The notes below the pieces were generated by a model, which worked only from the letters and a program-made list of their open reading frames with translations, had not been told where the DNA came from and did not search any database. Source: Arenicola marina (lineage: Eukaryota > Annelida > Polychaeta > Arenicolidae). From it: a stretch of 64,000 bases of DNA. Location of the stretch: assembly GCA_964019135.1 (NCBI GenBank), contig OZ025263.1, positions 21,429,123-21,493,122 of the forward strand, read 5' to 3'. Made by a program: the position numbers and the translations under genes. Shown one piece after another: positions 12,945 through 31,399 of this stretch. Numbering within the stretch: the first letter of the stretch is position 1; each line of letters opens with the position of its first letter.

Positions 12945-13282
12945 ACGAGGGGAAAAGCGCGCGGGTCATAAGGCTTCGCGCGTGACGTGTTTTAATGGAG
13001 GAAAAACCGCGCGTCATACGGCTTCGCGCGTGACGTGTTTTAATGGAGGAAAAACCGCGCGTGTCATACGGCTTCGCGCGTGACGTGTTTTAATGGAGGA
13101 AAAACCGCGCGTGTCATACGGCTTCGCGCGTGACGTGTTTTAATGGAGGAAAAACCGCGCGTCATACGGCTTCGCGCGTGACGTGTTTTAATGGAGGAAA
13201 AACCGCGCGTGTCATACGGCTTCGCGCGTGACGTGTTTTAATGGAGGAAAAACCGCGCGTGTCATACGGCTTCGCGCGTGTT
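12945..13282. repeat. 48/50-bp tandem repeat, about 6.7 units
   Basis: ACGTGTTTTAATGGAGG begins units at 12985, 13033, 13083, 13133, 13181 and 13231, so units are 48 or 50 bp depending on a GT deletion in CGCGCGTGTC. Each unit holds two CGCGCG blocks that can pair with each other (13-base loop). Noncoding. Confidence 0.95.
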
Positions 13283-13491
13283 TTGTATTCCATTCCTTCA
13301 GGTTGGAGCGCTATCGGGTAGCGAGTCATGGGTGGGGCCAGTAAGCCTCCCCGGACTATGCCACGGGGTAGGATGCAGCATGCCCCAGTCGCAGCTACTA
13401 GGGTTCCAACCCATCGCTTGTTGATCTGCTTGCGAAATGAGCTAGAGAGGCTCCCGGTGTCACGTGACATGGGACGCCAGGGAACCAGTAG

Positions 13492-13763
13492 CAGGGGCGG
13501 ATCCAGGAATTTGAAAGGAGGGGGTTCGAACTTGCGACGGGGCGGGGGGGGGCTCTGCACAAAATGGCGACGGGGTATCCACCTACGTTTTTGCGACCAA
13601 GGGGGTGGGGGGTTCCCGCCACCTCAGATAACGTCCTTCTTCAAAAAAGTGGGGGGGAGGGGTCCATGCTTCAGATAAATTTTACATTGAACAATGACAT
13701 TCTTCCTTCGAAAAGGGTTAGGGGGTCCGGACCCTCTGGACACCCGCCCTGAATGCGCCCTTG
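13492..13763. mobile_element. hAT-like MITE (non-autonomous DNA transposon)
   Basis: The left end reads CAGGGGCGGATCCAGGAATT. The right end, reverse-complemented, reads CAAGGGCGCATTCAGGGCGG, giving imperfect terminal inverted repeats (12 of the first 16 bases). The ends resemble the CAGGGGCGGATCC terminus common in invertebrate hAT-derived MITEs. Length is about 272 bp and there is no transposase. The interior carries G runs and a GGGTTCGAACTTGCGAC stretch that is not a tRNA gene. No clear 8-bp target duplication was found, so the exact ends are uncertain. Confidence 0.55.
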
Positions 13764-14308
13764 AGTACTGTGTGGAATATTCCTGGTAAACCTTGGTCCC
13801 CTTTGTGGCTTCGCACTAAATACACGTTTAAGTCTGATGTACCACTGACACGTGGTCATTTACCTACATTACTCATTTAATGGGTAACCCATTTCTCCAT
13901 TAAAGTCACCCATGTACTATGCATGTTCAAGTGGCATGAGCTATCTCTAGCGCTGCTTTAAAGCTGGTGGATGGGCGGTTCTTCTTTAATTCTGCCGGAA
14001 GAGGAGTGGACAGTTACTTATTTACCTGAAGAGGGTCACATAACAACATTAACTTAATGAGATGAAGACTACTATGTGGAGAATGTGTTAGTATGTGTTT
14101 CGTTTCTGTGTCCAGGAGTGCAAGCCTCGTATACGTGTCAACCAGTCAGTTTCCGTTGCTGATTCAGTTTTACAGTGGTTTGCAAATGACGAATAAATCA
14201 CAAGCATCTTTAACGGTATAAGCTTTAAAACGTCCATACAGTTATTATGGTAGTATTGTTACAGAGCAGGAAAATCTCATCCTGGTGATGAAGATTTTAG
14301 CATAGGCC
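13764..14308. other. Unique noncoding DNA
   Basis: AT-richer single-copy sequence between the MITE and the next array. Nothing recognisable. Confidence 0.4.
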
Positions 14309-14752
14309 TTCAGTGTCGGGTTTTATTATATGGTTTCAGTACAGGGTTTAATTATAGGGTTCGGCAAGGGTTTCAGTACATGGTTTCAACAAACGGTTTC
14401 AGTGCAGGGTTTCACTAGATGGTTTCAGTACAGCTTTCAACAAAGGGTTTCACTACGGGGTTTCAACAAAGGGTTTCACTACAGGGTTTCAACAAAGGGT
14501 TTCACTACGGGGTTTCAACTTACGGTTTCAGTACAGGTTTCAGCAAAGGGTTTCAGTACAGGGTTTCAGCAAAGGGTTTCAGTACAGGTTTCAGCAAAGG
14601 GTTTCGGTACAGGGTTTCAACTTAAGGTTTCAGTACATGGTTTCAGCAAAGGGTTTCAGTACAGGGTTTCAGCAAAGGGTTTCAGTACAGGTTTCAGGAA
14701 AGGGTTTCAGTACAGGTTTCAGGAAAGGGTTTCAGTACAGGGTTTCAGGGAC
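14309..14752. repeat. 13-bp-motif array (GGTTTCAGTACAG family), copy A
   Basis: Degenerate 12-13-bp repeats alternating GGGTTTCAGTACA with GGTTTCAGCAAA, which pair into units of about 25-39 bp. The edges are more degenerate (GGGTTTTATTATAT on the left, TTTCAGGGACGGC on the right). The same word family reappears at 17.8 kb. Confidence 0.92.
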
Positions 14753-17084
14753 GGCATGACCTTCAGATTGTTTCAGTCTTAACTTTGCTTCTTAATTTTA
14801 AGCGCTGCATTGCAACGGGTGGAACTGAAAGGAACATGTTAATTGTATCATATTTATCAGTATGAAATGGCTGCAAAGTTATAATCTATGTATAGCGTTT
14901 CAGTGTCGTTGCTCGGGACCGCTAGTAAACAGCTTCTCCGCATTAGGCACAGATGCAGATTCATATGCTCGCACTGTAGTTTCATCAATAATGGTGAAGC
15001 AAAGCTTGGGAATCAAAACTTGTGAAGACATGTATTCTGAACGTAATACAGCGCAATGGTGAAAGCAGTTTACGGACGGCGAATGTTTCTTCTTAAAGGT
15101 CATAACTGAAATAAAGCCCTTTGTGCTCACATGTTTATATTTGGCAAATGGGGCAATCCTTGGGCAATAAGAGTTTAAACCAATGAAACAGCAAAAAATG
15201 AAAGTCAGCCGCTTTTGATCTCACATCTCTCGTGGCGAAAGTGACAAAAAGCCATTGACAAAGGTAGCTCCATCTGTCGCCATCAAAACTCCACCTGGTG
15301 GCCGTATTTGATGTCATAGCGCCGCCTGGCGGTCGCCGCGGACACCGTGAGGTGGTGACGACACTTTATGAGGTGGTTTGCTAGTTTAAAAGCCCGTCAA
15401 GCATACTCCAGGGCAGAATGGCCGCGCCTCGCCTCGCTTTATTGGCATGTCGTAGATCATCGCCATTTTGGACAAAAGACGACCACTAGAGCCCCCTGGT
15501 GGGGGCATTGGCAAACCGATGGCGTGTTGGGGGGATCAATCTCCAGTCATTACCTACCATTTAATAACACGAGCCGCAATCGACGCACGCTTTTAAATCG
15601 CCAGAGCGGGGCGTCCGGGGCATATTAATGTCTGGGGGTCCGGTGGGGGGTAGAAGACGGGGGGCGGGGGGGGGGGGGTCAGAGGTGGGGGAGGGGGGGT
15701 GTAGGGGTGGTGGATAGTCGTGGGGCGGTCTTTCAGTAGAGGGCGTGGAAGTGTTCGGCGGTTATCGGAGGTTCATTAGCGCGAGTTCACACAGCAAAGT
15801 GTTCAGGTTGTTTGGTGGAGGCTGGGGTGGGAAGTGGGGTGGGTAGTTGGATGGGGTGGGGTGGATTGCGTTGGGGTGGGACTGGGTTGAAAACCGCTGG
15901 AGGAAAAGGTCGGGATATCTATGGATCGGGTGGATGGGGAGGTGGGGGGGGGGGGGGGGGTGGGTGAGATGGGTGTATAAGCGGCAGGAGTTTGACATTA
16001 CAGCCTGGTTCCTTTTTTTGCGACTTGGGCGGCTGAATGGAGTGTTTCGCTTTGACGCATATCGGGGATAATAAAGGGCTTTTGTCCGGAGAGAGGAATC
16101 TTAATTGCTGTAAAATTAATCTTGGATTATCATTCGCTGAAATGTCGGCGGTGATGCGACGTGAACTGAAGCGAGAGTTCGTCCCAGCTTAACCCGCCGA
16201 GACGCCTTTAGCGGTAGCCGCTGTAATTTAACAACAATAGTTGAGTGATTTCAGCTCATGGGTAGATGAAATCGGGCGCAGCTTACATCAAAGTAGAAAT
16301 TAACTAAATCACGGCATTTGGCATGCTAAGAATTTCCAGTCTCCAGATCTGTACCACACTACTGCGACCGTTAGCCGTCACCAGGGTATGGACTCGGTAG
16401 CACGATATCTTCAGAAAACTATGGACGAATAGAGGTATCTCACAGACGATTTGAATTTAATCAAGGAGTTTCGTGAAACTTTCTTCTCTCGCTCTTATGC
16501 AGCGATCTTAATGACAGTGTTTATTGACGTGTGTTAACGAGAAGATTTGCAACATGATGCGACGTATGATTATACAAGATTTGAAAATGTCAACAGCTAG
16601 TTTAATCAATAACAATCTTTTATGCGTGCATTTTATATTGTTCATTATTATGCCCAATGAGATGTGTCTATTTATATTCTACGCAATTTGCGTAGCTTCC
16701 TGTTTAGAACTTTGATACAAAACAACATTAAGAATATATTCTCAATAAAAATTGCTAAAAAATTTCATTAATTATGTTTTGATGTTTACGCACGGGATAA
16801 AAAAGATAGTGTATGTTAACATTAATATAATGTGAAGTTTGAACGTTCAGTTTAAACGGAAAATACAACGTGGTATCAAATGGTATATTGCAATTGTATT
16901 GTATCAGCAGTACATGGATCGCGTACATGGAGTACAGTGCATGGATCGCGAGTCACGTGACCAGGTTGCCGATGACATGCTTCCGGTAGTGGCGATGCCC
17001 TAAGAGGCTGATTGTAGAAGGCCGAAAGCCGTCTGCCCACCAGACCGGCACTAGCCAGGAAAGCATGGGCCAATACCCATCGCG
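14753..17084. other. Unique DNA with CTCF-like motifs, no gene
   Basis: Single-copy. G-rich with homopolymers at 15640-15960 and AT-rich at 16400-16870. It contains the motif cluster at 15288-15746. No open frame here has a recognisable domain. Confidence 0.5.
15288..15746. promoter_or_regulatory. Cluster of CTCF-like motifs
   Basis: Three matches to the core CCASYAGRKGGCRS: minus strand 15489-15502 (CCACCAGGGGGCTC, 13 of 14), minus strand 15288-15301 (CCACCAGGTGGAGT, 12 of 14), and plus strand 15733-15746 (TCAGTAGAGGGCGT, 12 of 14). A looser palindrome, CCGCCTGGCGG, lies near 15324. Four such words in under 500 bp is notable, but motif scores and binding cannot be tested here. Confidence 0.35.
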
Positions 17085-17339
17085 GGGTCGCCCAGACAGC
17101 TCAATGGGTTAGAGCGCTCGCCTTGAGTGGTCTGACCACCTGGGAGCCTAACGGCACGTGGATCGGGGATTCGCGCCCCGCTGTGGCCATGTCTGTGTGG
17201 TCGCAGGATAAAGATCCCGTGTCCTAGTTCGCAAAGAGTAGGGGGTTACCCCCGGGGACATGGCTCCACTCTCCCTTCCCTCTCCCATTGACGCGATATG
17301 AGCAAAAGTGGTTAAAGCGTCCTGAATATACAACCAGCC
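17085..17339 (+). mobile_element. tRNA-derived SINE, copy 1
   Basis: The head resembles a tRNA: an A-box region around CTCAATGGGTTAGAGCGC and a B-box-like GGGGATTCGCGCC near 17165. It continues with a conserved body (GGGGGTTACCCCCGGGGAC near 17240) and ends in TGAATATACAACCAGCC. The second copy at 19862-20123 matches along its whole length, which defines the family and its ends. No poly(A) tail and no clear target duplication. Confidence 0.82.
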
Positions 17340-17784
17340 TATCAACCACTCAATACTCGTCGTGTCCTCTGCCCTCGTTTGTCATAGCTTCATTCTCCAG
17401 AAACGGAATTCACTTAAAGTTACACACAACCATTTTCCCTCCGATAAAGAATTTCAATTTTTAATGAAGGGATATATTTAACTGCACAAAAATGGATAAA
17501 CAATATGCCATAAATAAAAGCGCATGTTGTCGGGAGTCTTTTGTTGCCAGGATAGACGGAAAAGGCTAGCTTTTCTGTGTGCTACGTCATCATAATTCGG
17601 TAACCCACCCGTGTTGTGATAACGCATGCATATAATGTCCTAAATTTATGACACTAGCAAGTTTTTATATGAACAGCTGTAGCACCGTAGTTTTAAATTA
17701 GGGTTTTATGCAACAGTTCCAGGCAAAACACATGGTTTTATTGCTTGGCTTTATCATTGGGCTTCCTTGGATGGCCTAGCCCAG
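17340..17784. other. Unique AT-rich noncoding DNA
   Basis: Single-copy sequence, no gene or repeat noticed. Confidence 0.4.
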
Positions 17785-17995
17785 GATGATAGGGTTTTAA
17801 CACTGGGTTTCAGTGCAGGGATTCAGTATACGGCTTAACACAGGTTTCAGTGCAGGTTGTAGCATATGTGTTCAGTACAGTACAGGGTATCAATACAAGG
17901 TTTCAATACAGGATTCAATACAAGGTTTCAGTACATGGATTCGGTCGAATGCAGGGTTTAAGTACACAGCTTTAATGCGGGGTTTCAGCAGAGAG
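17785..17995. repeat. 13-bp-motif array (GGTTTCAGTACAG family), copy B
   Basis: About 15 degenerate copies of GGTTTCAGTACAG-like words (for example GGTTTCAGTGCAG, GGTATCAATACAA, GGTTTCAATACAG). More diverged than the related array at 14.3 kb but clearly the same motif family. Confidence 0.85.
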
Positions 17996-19191
17996 CTGCA
18001 GTGGAGGATTTTTCCTCAGGCCTTCGTGCCACGGCTTCACCGACCATGTCACTACCGACGGCTTCCTTCCATGAAGTCGTCAGATGTCTTACACAGATAT
18101 TAGTGCAGCCATAATGGCGGCACTATGAAATGGGTCGTGTTGGACTGCTGAATAGACCGCTATACCGGACAAAGGTTGCTTCTCGGGGCCTCGTGCTTGT
18201 CCTAAGACGTGAAACCTCCCCGAGACGCCCATATCTGTACCCCACGACCGCACCCTCGCCCCGCACCGCCACCTCCCCCCCCCACCACCACACCCACCAC
18301 CTATGAGAGCCACAAAAGTTCCTCCCAACTCACCCAAAGGCCGTTTTCCCGACGCCCTGTTCCATGTGGGTTTGTGGAGGGTCGTTGGGAAATACTCAAT
18401 AATTCGTAACCCGCGAGATTTGTGTCACGTGAGGCGAGAACCACGCTGTTTGTGGTTTTATTATAGATATAATGGGTGAGGTTATGAGGCAAAACCCCAC
18501 TGACTTCAGGGTGGGCTGGGGTGGGGTAGGTGGCGGGGAGGGGGGGGGGGTCGGGGGGCGGTGGGGGGAGATGGCAAGGGCGCGTGGAAGGCAGCTCCGT
18601 GCTAGGGTTCACATGGCATTGACAGGTCTCGTTCGCACGAGTGAGATAATTTGGTCCCGGCAAACCTTCAATGGGCCATGGAGGTGTGTGCCATGGGGTG
18701 GTGGGAATGGACGGGGGAGGGGAGCGGGGGTAGCTGATAAAAAGAGCGAGCCGCGGAGCTTTTACGGCGACTTTGGTGGGATGTGGCGTCACCTCCATCT
18801 TGTCCTAAGCCAGCGGGAGTGACAGGGGGAGAGGTGGGGGAGCGGGCGGGGGGGGGGCGGGGTGGAGGGGGAGAGGAGAGGGGGTGGGCGATAATAAAGG
18901 AGTCAGCAGTCCCCGGTTAACCGGCGACAGTCGTCCGATAAACAAACAACAAGGTCGCCGAGAACTGGGCACCGTGTTACGTCACGAATCATGGCGTCAT
19001 CACGTGACAGAAAAGCGCCGGACCGACGGAAAAGTCGCCCATTGATTGGATAAAAACTGTTTTTCCCACGAGGCGGGTCTTTAAGGTTGCTGCGGGCGCT
19101 GTCTGATGGCCCGTAGAGCTTCCATCGATTGCCGGGGGCGCCACCACCTCCCCCCCCCCGGTTTTATCCCCTTTAACTCAATTCGTTTTCA
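17996..19191. other. Unique G/C-run-rich DNA before the gap
   Basis: Low-complexity G-rich tracts at 18520-18560 and 18830-18880, otherwise single-copy. GGGCGATAATAAAGG at 18886 matches the end of the 89-bp repeat at 3.9-4.1 kb. No supported gene. Confidence 0.4.
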
Positions 19192-19391
19192 NNNNNNNNN
19201 NNNNNNNNNNNNNNNNNNNNNNNNNNNNNNNNNNNNNNNNNNNNNNNNNNNNNNNNNNNNNNNNNNNNNNNNNNNNNNNNNNNNNNNNNNNNNNNNNNNN
19301 NNNNNNNNNNNNNNNNNNNNNNNNNNNNNNNNNNNNNNNNNNNNNNNNNNNNNNNNNNNNNNNNNNNNNNNNNNNNNNNNNNNNNNNNNNN
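19192..19391. other. Assembly gap, exactly 200 N
   Basis: A run of 200 unknown bases. The round number suggests a placeholder whose real length is unknown. Any open frame drawn across it is meaningless. Confidence 0.99.
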
Positions 19392-19827
19392 TTTCAATAC
19401 AGTTATCATATCAGCCTTACAACCGACTGCGCGCATAACCACGAGCTCTGGATTTACCACACGTACATTTCATGCGTCAAACGAACGTGTGGATTGAGGA
19501 ATTCTAACACAAATGCTGTAAGAATACTCATGGAAGCTATCTATGAAGTGGTACCGACGGCCACTATTTAAGATGATATTCGAAGATTTAAACTGCACAT
19601 TAAAGGAACGTTGGAAGCCTTGCCGGCATACTGACTTTCGCACCTGTTGCCTGCTGCGAGGTGAGGATATCGACGGAGCCAATCCCTTGGACAATAACAT
19701 TAGCAGCATGAGGTGTGATGGTCTGCCAAACGACCCGTGCCCGTTCAGCCGAGACGGAGCTGATGTTGGACTCACCCATGGCGACCCTAAACTCTGCACC
19801 ATGCACTGCCGCGAGGTGCGTTTTCTT
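19392..19827. other. Unique DNA, both strands partly open
   Basis: A short single-copy stretch where frames are open on both strands (about 19470-19806 on the minus strand, 19543 onward on the plus strand). The plus frame is cysteine-containing but runs on into the SINE. I recognise no family and see no strong splice sites, so this is not called as a gene. Confidence 0.35.
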
Positions 19828-20327
19828 TGGAAACTCTATGGAAACGATATAGAAACTCTACGGTTGGTTGTATATTCAGTACGCTTTACGCTCAATTACC
19901 CACTTGGTCATATCGCGTCAATGGGAAAAGGAAGGGAGAGTGGAACCATGTCCCCGGGGGTAACCCCCTACTCTTTAGATCTTGGGATCATGGGATCTTT
20001 ATCCTGCTACCACACAGACATGGCCACAGCGGGGCGCGAACCATCGATCCACGTGCCGTTAGACTCTCAGGTGGCCAGAGCGCTGAATGCCAGCGCTCTA
20101 GCCCAAAGAGCTATCGGGCCGGCTGAAACTCTATGAAAATTATATGGAAACTCTATAGAAACTCTATGGAAGCGCTATGAAAACTCCATGGAAACTCTAT
20201 GGAAATTTTATGGAAACTCTATGGCTCTTCTAAGTAAACAATATGGAAATTATATGGAAACTCTATGGAAATTCTACTGGAACTATGGAAGCGCTATGAA
20301 AACTCTATGGAAATTTTAAGGGAAAAC
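19828..20327. repeat. 12-bp repeat array interrupted by a SINE
   Basis: Copies of GGAAACTCTATG and variants (GAAATTATATG, GAAAGCGCTATG) lie at 19828-19861 and resume at 20124-20327. The stretch between is the minus-strand SINE copy. The array was therefore present before the SINE inserted. A GAAACTCTA word sits on both sides of the insertion, but since it is the repeat word it cannot prove a target duplication. Confidence 0.88.
19862..20123 (-). mobile_element. tRNA-derived SINE, copy 2
   Basis: Read on the minus strand it starts GCCGGCCCGATAGCTC, has an A-box region (GGGCTAGAGCGC), a clean B box (GGTTCGCGCC), the same body as copy 1 (GGGGGTTACCCCCGGGGAC), and ends TGAATATACAACCAACC. It is inverted relative to copy 1, and the 200-N gap lies between the two. 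The tRNA part differs from copy 1 in the anticodon-arm region, so the two are old or belong to different subfamilies. Confidence 0.85.
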
Positions 20328-29270
<8,943 letters not shown>

Positions 29271-29375
29271 CAAAAGGGGGAGTGGGAGACGGAGAGAGGT
29301 GGGGGGGGGGAGGGGCGGGGGGGAGAGGGGGCAGAGAGAGAGAGAGGGAGAGAGTGGGAGACGGAGGGAGGTAAG
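29271..29375. repeat. Polypurine tract
   Basis: About 100 bases of almost pure G/A, including AGAGAGAGAGAG and long G runs. GTGGGAGACGGAG occurs at both ends (near 29282 and 29355), suggesting an internal duplication. Confidence 0.85.
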
Positions 29376-29697
29376 GTGATGGACGGAAAAGAATTCCACC
29401 GATCTAACGACCAGAACGCCCCCTATCGGCGGGTCCAGACCCGTTATCTGAAGAGTGGTTCTGTAACGAAATCTGCTTACCCTGTGAAATACACCAAGTG
29501 GTACAGGCCGTCGGGCGGAAGCCGCAAACTGCAGCCTTCACTTCCGGTATCAGAGGCTGAACGAGATGCAAATATTGACACAATTACATCACGACTGTTC
29601 CACCGGCAGTCGCTAGAGGGCGCTGTGTTTACATTACCCCCGCGGTGGGAGTGAGTGGGGCAGGGTGGGGTGTGATGCGGCAGGGTTTGTTGCCTGC

Positions 29698-29861
29698 ATG
29701 GTGAGCTGGGCCATGGTAGTAGTTGGGGGGCTGGTGTCCTGCTCAGTATGGGTGGAGGCTATAGACCCAGGCTCCCTGGGTGGCCAGTCGCCCGCACCGC
29801 TTATAATGCCCACCGTGTCGGTGGCACTACTTGACAAGTTCAATGAGAAATTAAGTAGTCG
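29698..29861 (+). CDS. Possible first coding exon with signal peptide (weak)
   Basis: From the ATG at 29698 the frame gives a classic signal peptide: a short start, hydrophobic core AMVVVGGLVSC, and a small-residue cleavage context VEA near residue 21. A hydrophilic stretch ending LLDKFNEKLSS follows. The frame stops at 29863, but GTAGGT at 29862-29867 could be a splice donor right at the end. I recognise no family. The context around the first ATG is not strong, and no second exon was found before the next array, so this may be chance. Confidence 0.2.
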
Positions 29862-30582
29862 GTAGGTAGAGGGAACCCTGCTGTGGTACTTCCTTGCGTG
29901 GCCGCCCCTATTGTCGACTAATGGGGCAATGAACTGTGGAATACAGCAGCCAACCTCGATCACCCTTAACAAGACCAGACACGAACAGATCAGGTTACCT
30001 TCATGGATTTCTAAATTTAAATCGTCCAGTTGTTTTCCCAAAAGGGTTTAATTATTATCGCTGTTATTGTTATTAATGTTTGTCTTATATCGGTCTTCCT
30101 GTCTGTCAGAATGTTTGCATGTGTGTTATTATTATTAATAATAATATGTTATTATTATTATCATAGAAACTTCTTATCCCCCATAAGCAATCTAAAATAT
30201 TGTTCAAATAGCTTAAATTAGAGGGCATATATATATGCCGCATTAAGATTAACACTCGCACTGCCAATCATGTTTGAGTTATGCAGGGGAATTGTCACGT
30301 GTACGAATGTGCGTCATTAGCAAAACTGTTGAATCATATAACGACTCCTAACTACCGAAATTGCCACATGACCTACTTCTATATCAGCGTTCCGCTGTTG
30401 CGTCATCATACGAATGCCCGTTGTCATGTTTCGTGAGTACTTGATATTGCGATGGTGTCACTGCGCAAGGTTATATACCTAAATAGCAATATTCTAGCAC
30501 CTTTGTAGTCTGATGCTCTGAACGAGTAAAGCACATAAACAATACAACATTCACGGAGTATTAGATAATATCTATATCTGGG
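29862..30582. other. AT-rich unique DNA with ATT microsatellite
   Basis: Single-copy, AT-rich. An (ATT)n/(AAT)n microsatellite lies at about 30127-30166. No gene beyond the weak exon just upstream. Confidence 0.5.
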
Positions 30583-31050
30583 TGTGTTATTATTAACTGC
30601 ACAAATACAAAAGTTTCTTGGTCTTTGGCCTTGTCATAGTCTGAATGTTGTGTTATTAACATACAGAAAACAACTTGTGCTTAGTATTTGGTCTTGTAAT
30701 ATTAACATAACTAAAACCAATTTTGCTCAGTACTTGGTCATGCCAGTCTAAATGTATTATTTAAACTACATTCGCTGTGTATTTGCTTGTCTGGTAAAAT
30801 AGACATTATGTTTATGCAACATCGCTCAGTATTTTATATTGCCTTAGACTAATTGAGGTAGTGTTAAAGAACCCAAAACTAGTTTTGCTTAGAACTTAAG
30901 AACTGTCTAAATGTGGTGTTATTAAAGTGCAACATAATTTCTTTATAATTTGATCGTGTCGATCTTAGGCTGCTTGGTATGTGCCTTCGCTGCATATCTC
31001 ATCTTGTCCCAGTGTAAATGTTGTATCATCAAAGAACAAAAAAACTAGTG
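30583..31050. repeat. Degenerate, old tandem array of about 45-66-bp units
   Basis: About eight strongly diverged units share an order of words: GTTATTAA, then an A-rich stretch (AACATAACTAAAACCA), then TTTTGCTTAGTATTTGGTC, then GTCTAAATGT. Spacing between equivalent words varies (about 44 to 66 bp). It looks like an ancient minisatellite that has stopped homogenising. Confidence 0.6.
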
Positions 31051-31399
31051 TCTAGATCGGCTAACCAGATTTTCGAAAAGAACCTCAGTTACAAAATTCT
31101 CTGAATATTCGAAAATCTGGCATCGCAGTACGCAAAACGTTGGGAGGTCTGGGCCTTAATGTGATGAAGCAGGAGGGAGCAGCGCAATGCGACACTCTGC
31201 TGATACTCGGTCTTAAGATAATTTAGAGGGGTATCGGCGAGCGCGGCAAACCTGAACCCCGAGGATAATTAATTTGACGAGACACGGGTCGCGATTCGTC
31301 CTGTAGAACTGCGCGAAACTCGCGAAGCACGCGGGAGAATGTCTGGGCAAGGCATTGTGCGCAAAACGGTACCGAGCGTTTTATGACATTTAATAAGGG
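31051..31399. other. Unique DNA with a small inverted repeat
   Basis: CCAGATTTTCGA (31065-31076) and its exact reverse complement (31109-31120) form a 12-bp stem with a 32-base loop. Otherwise featureless. Confidence 0.45.

Noticed and set aside
13162-13678. Open frames across the 48/50-bp repeat and MITE
   Set aside because: They read through repeat and transposon sequence and overlap on both strands.
17085-17180. A functional tRNA gene
   Set aside because: The tRNA-like part lacks a clean cloverleaf and is joined to the SINE body shared with the second copy.
19470-20136. Coding exon on either strand
   Set aside because: Open on both strands, partly inside a SINE, without strong splice sites or a recognised family.
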